A stretch of 6,426 bases of DNA from positions 1-6,426 of the forward strand of contig JAUVES010000039.1 in NCBI GenBank assembly GCA_030594675.1, written 5' to 3'. The DNA is from Candidatus Nanohaloarchaea archaeon. Lineage in GTDB: Archaea; EX4484-52; GLR71. Shown here one piece after another: positions 6,015 through 6,426 of this stretch; within the stretch, counting starts at the first letter, position 1; the number at the start of each line of letters is the position of its first letter. Under the pieces are notes generated by a model. That model did no database searches, was not told the DNA's origin, and was given only the letters and a program-made list of their open reading frames with translations. The position numbers were made by a program, and so were the translations under genes.

Positions 6015-6029
6015 TATATAAAACTTTCG
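6015..6029 (-). promoter_or_regulatory. BRE plus TATA promoter of the PHP gene
   Basis: On the minus strand CGAAAG (6024-6029) is followed directly by TTTTATATA (6023-6015). This is the archaeal order of a purine-rich BRE and a TATA box. The predicted transcription start is about 5992, upstream of the Shine-Dalgarno site at 5979-5984. It is the best promoter match in the window and sits inside the short GNAT-like reading frame, which argues that this frame is no longer a full gene. Confidence 0.65.
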
Positions 6030-6190
6030 AACGCTCACTAGTCAACTTTCTCCCTCTGGTCGAACCATTATATTCAATTGATAAAGGGTAACTAACAAAG
6101 GATTTTGTCACTACGCCTGCAGCTTCGTCCAAATTCTTGCTAACAATCAACATAGGTACAAGAACTTCTCATAGCGGCTAACATTAAATG

Positions 6191-6210
6191 AAATTCCGAC
6201 GGCGAGCTAA
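6191..6210. repeat. second copy of the short repeat, AATTCCGACGGCGAGCTAA
   Basis: AAATTCCG at 6191-6198 runs straight into GACGGCGAGCTAA (6198-6210), the counterpart of 5226-5239. A fragment, CGACGGGCT, follows at 6246-6254. The 110 bp from 6154 to 6263 hold these repeats and AT-rich sequence; I see no other feature, and no tRNA or other structural RNA. Confidence 0.4.
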
Positions 6211-6263
6211 ACAATAGATAAATTAAAGATTTGAAAAAATAAGAACGACGGGCTTTAAAATAC

Positions 6264-6426
6264 CTACAAGTGACAATATATCAAACAAGGCACATCTTCT
6301 CCTGGAATGTTTGTATCTATCACTGCAAATTCCCCATCAAACAATGCTCCAGGATTTATTGTATGTTTTCTATGATTGAACAATCGATAAATTGTGCGTC
6401 CATCCACCTTTGGTTCATATTTAACT
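6264..6426 (-). CDS. 3' end of an unknown gene (partial at the window edge)
   Basis: Open on the minus strand from the window edge to a TAG at 6264-6266, giving the last 53 residues of a protein whose start lies beyond the right edge. It reads smoothly as protein, with TINPGALFDGEFAVIDTNI in the middle and VPCLIYCHL at the end. INPGALF followed by FAVIDT resembles the closing part of calcineurin-like (YfcE-type) metallophosphoesterases, INPGSxxxxxxxFAVLDL; the GHTH motif expected before it is not visible in this fragment. VIDTN also occurs at the start of PIN nucleases, but there it is N-terminal. Family assignment is tentative. Confidence 0.5.
   Translation of the reverse strand, partial: VKYEPKVDGRTIYRLFNHRKHTINPGALFDGEFAVIDTNIPGEDVPCLIYCHL

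Larger units (their letters stand above)
5971..6153 (-). pseudogene. possible truncated GNAT acetyltransferase N-terminus
   Basis: A 60-codon reading frame from the ATG at 6153 to a TGA that overlaps the PHP ATG by four bases (ATGA). Residues about 7-48 (NLDEAAGVVTKSFVSYPLS, then an Arg/Lys-containing stretch and KVLYNYL) resemble the first two helices of GNAT N-acetyltransferases of the type DxxxAAxLxxxAFxxDPL. The acetyl-CoA-binding core (R/QxxGxG/A) is missing, and the tail (LIVITIIARGII) is AT-rich and hydrophobic. I read it as the remnant of a truncated gene on which the PHP promoter now lies. It could instead be a small translated protein coupled to the PHP gene, or chance. The resemblance is by eye only. 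Confidence 0.3.

Noticed and set aside
6048..6080. GGTTCGACC on the minus strand recalls a tRNA T-arm
   Set aside because: No acceptor stem, D-arm or anticodon arm could be placed around it.
6264..6426. PIN nuclease, from the VIDTN motif
   Set aside because: In PIN domains this motif is at the N-terminus; here it lies about 20 residues before the stop codon.
1..6426. A defence island, phage or transposon
   Set aside because: No transposase, integrase, restriction, toxin-antitoxin or phage structural gene is recognisable; PHP and glycosylase genes alone do not make such a case.

Overview
The window reads as an archaeal chromosome segment with seven well supported genes, a probable gene fragment and one gene cut by the right edge. 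Signs of an archaeon: TATA-like boxes centred 24-26 nt before several ATG codons (leaderless pattern), one BRE+TATA promoter of textbook form at 6015-6029, heavy use of ATA (Ile) and AGA/AGG (Arg), a lipobox protein, a stand-alone IscU/NifU-type scaffold and a thioredoxin-CcdA fusion. Compact spacing and small single-domain proteins would fit a DPANN-type or other uncultivated archaeon; that placement is a guess.

Layout. 1-60: a GC-rich palindromic repeat. 121-2667 (+): a charged coiled-coil protein of unknown role, a Cys-rich extracytoplasmic lipoprotein with a probable LolA-like fold, then an IscU/NifU-type Fe-S scaffold 23 nt behind it. 2664-3989 (-): an AlkA/OGG-type HhH-GPD DNA glycosylase, followed 27 nt later by an unrecognised small protein with a CxxCxC cluster. 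The scaffold and the small protein converge and share a TTAA so that their TAA stops overlap. 3990-4047: a 58-bp divergent promoter. 4048-5157 (+): a membrane protein with an extracytoplasmic thioredoxin domain fused to a CcdA/DsbD-type electron-transfer domain. 5158-6426: a segment of different base composition, all genes on the minus strand: the 3' end of an unknown gene, a short ORF that looks like the N-terminus of a GNAT acetyltransferase, and a PHP-family metallo-phosphoesterase, with short related repeats on either side.

How the genes may relate. The thioredoxin-CcdA protein would bring reducing power across the membrane for thiol chemistry outside the cell; the lipoprotein, with eight non-lipobox cysteines in its mature part, is a reasonable local client (inference). 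The scaffold assembles Fe-S clusters but no cysteine desulfurase is in view. The glycosylase is base-excision repair. I do not see a clear undescribed multi-gene defence or mobile system here; the most interesting points are the 27-28 nt spacers that exactly hold a leaderless promoter, the composition break near 5160 with repeats around the PHP gene, and the unknown CxxCxC protein next to the glycosylase.
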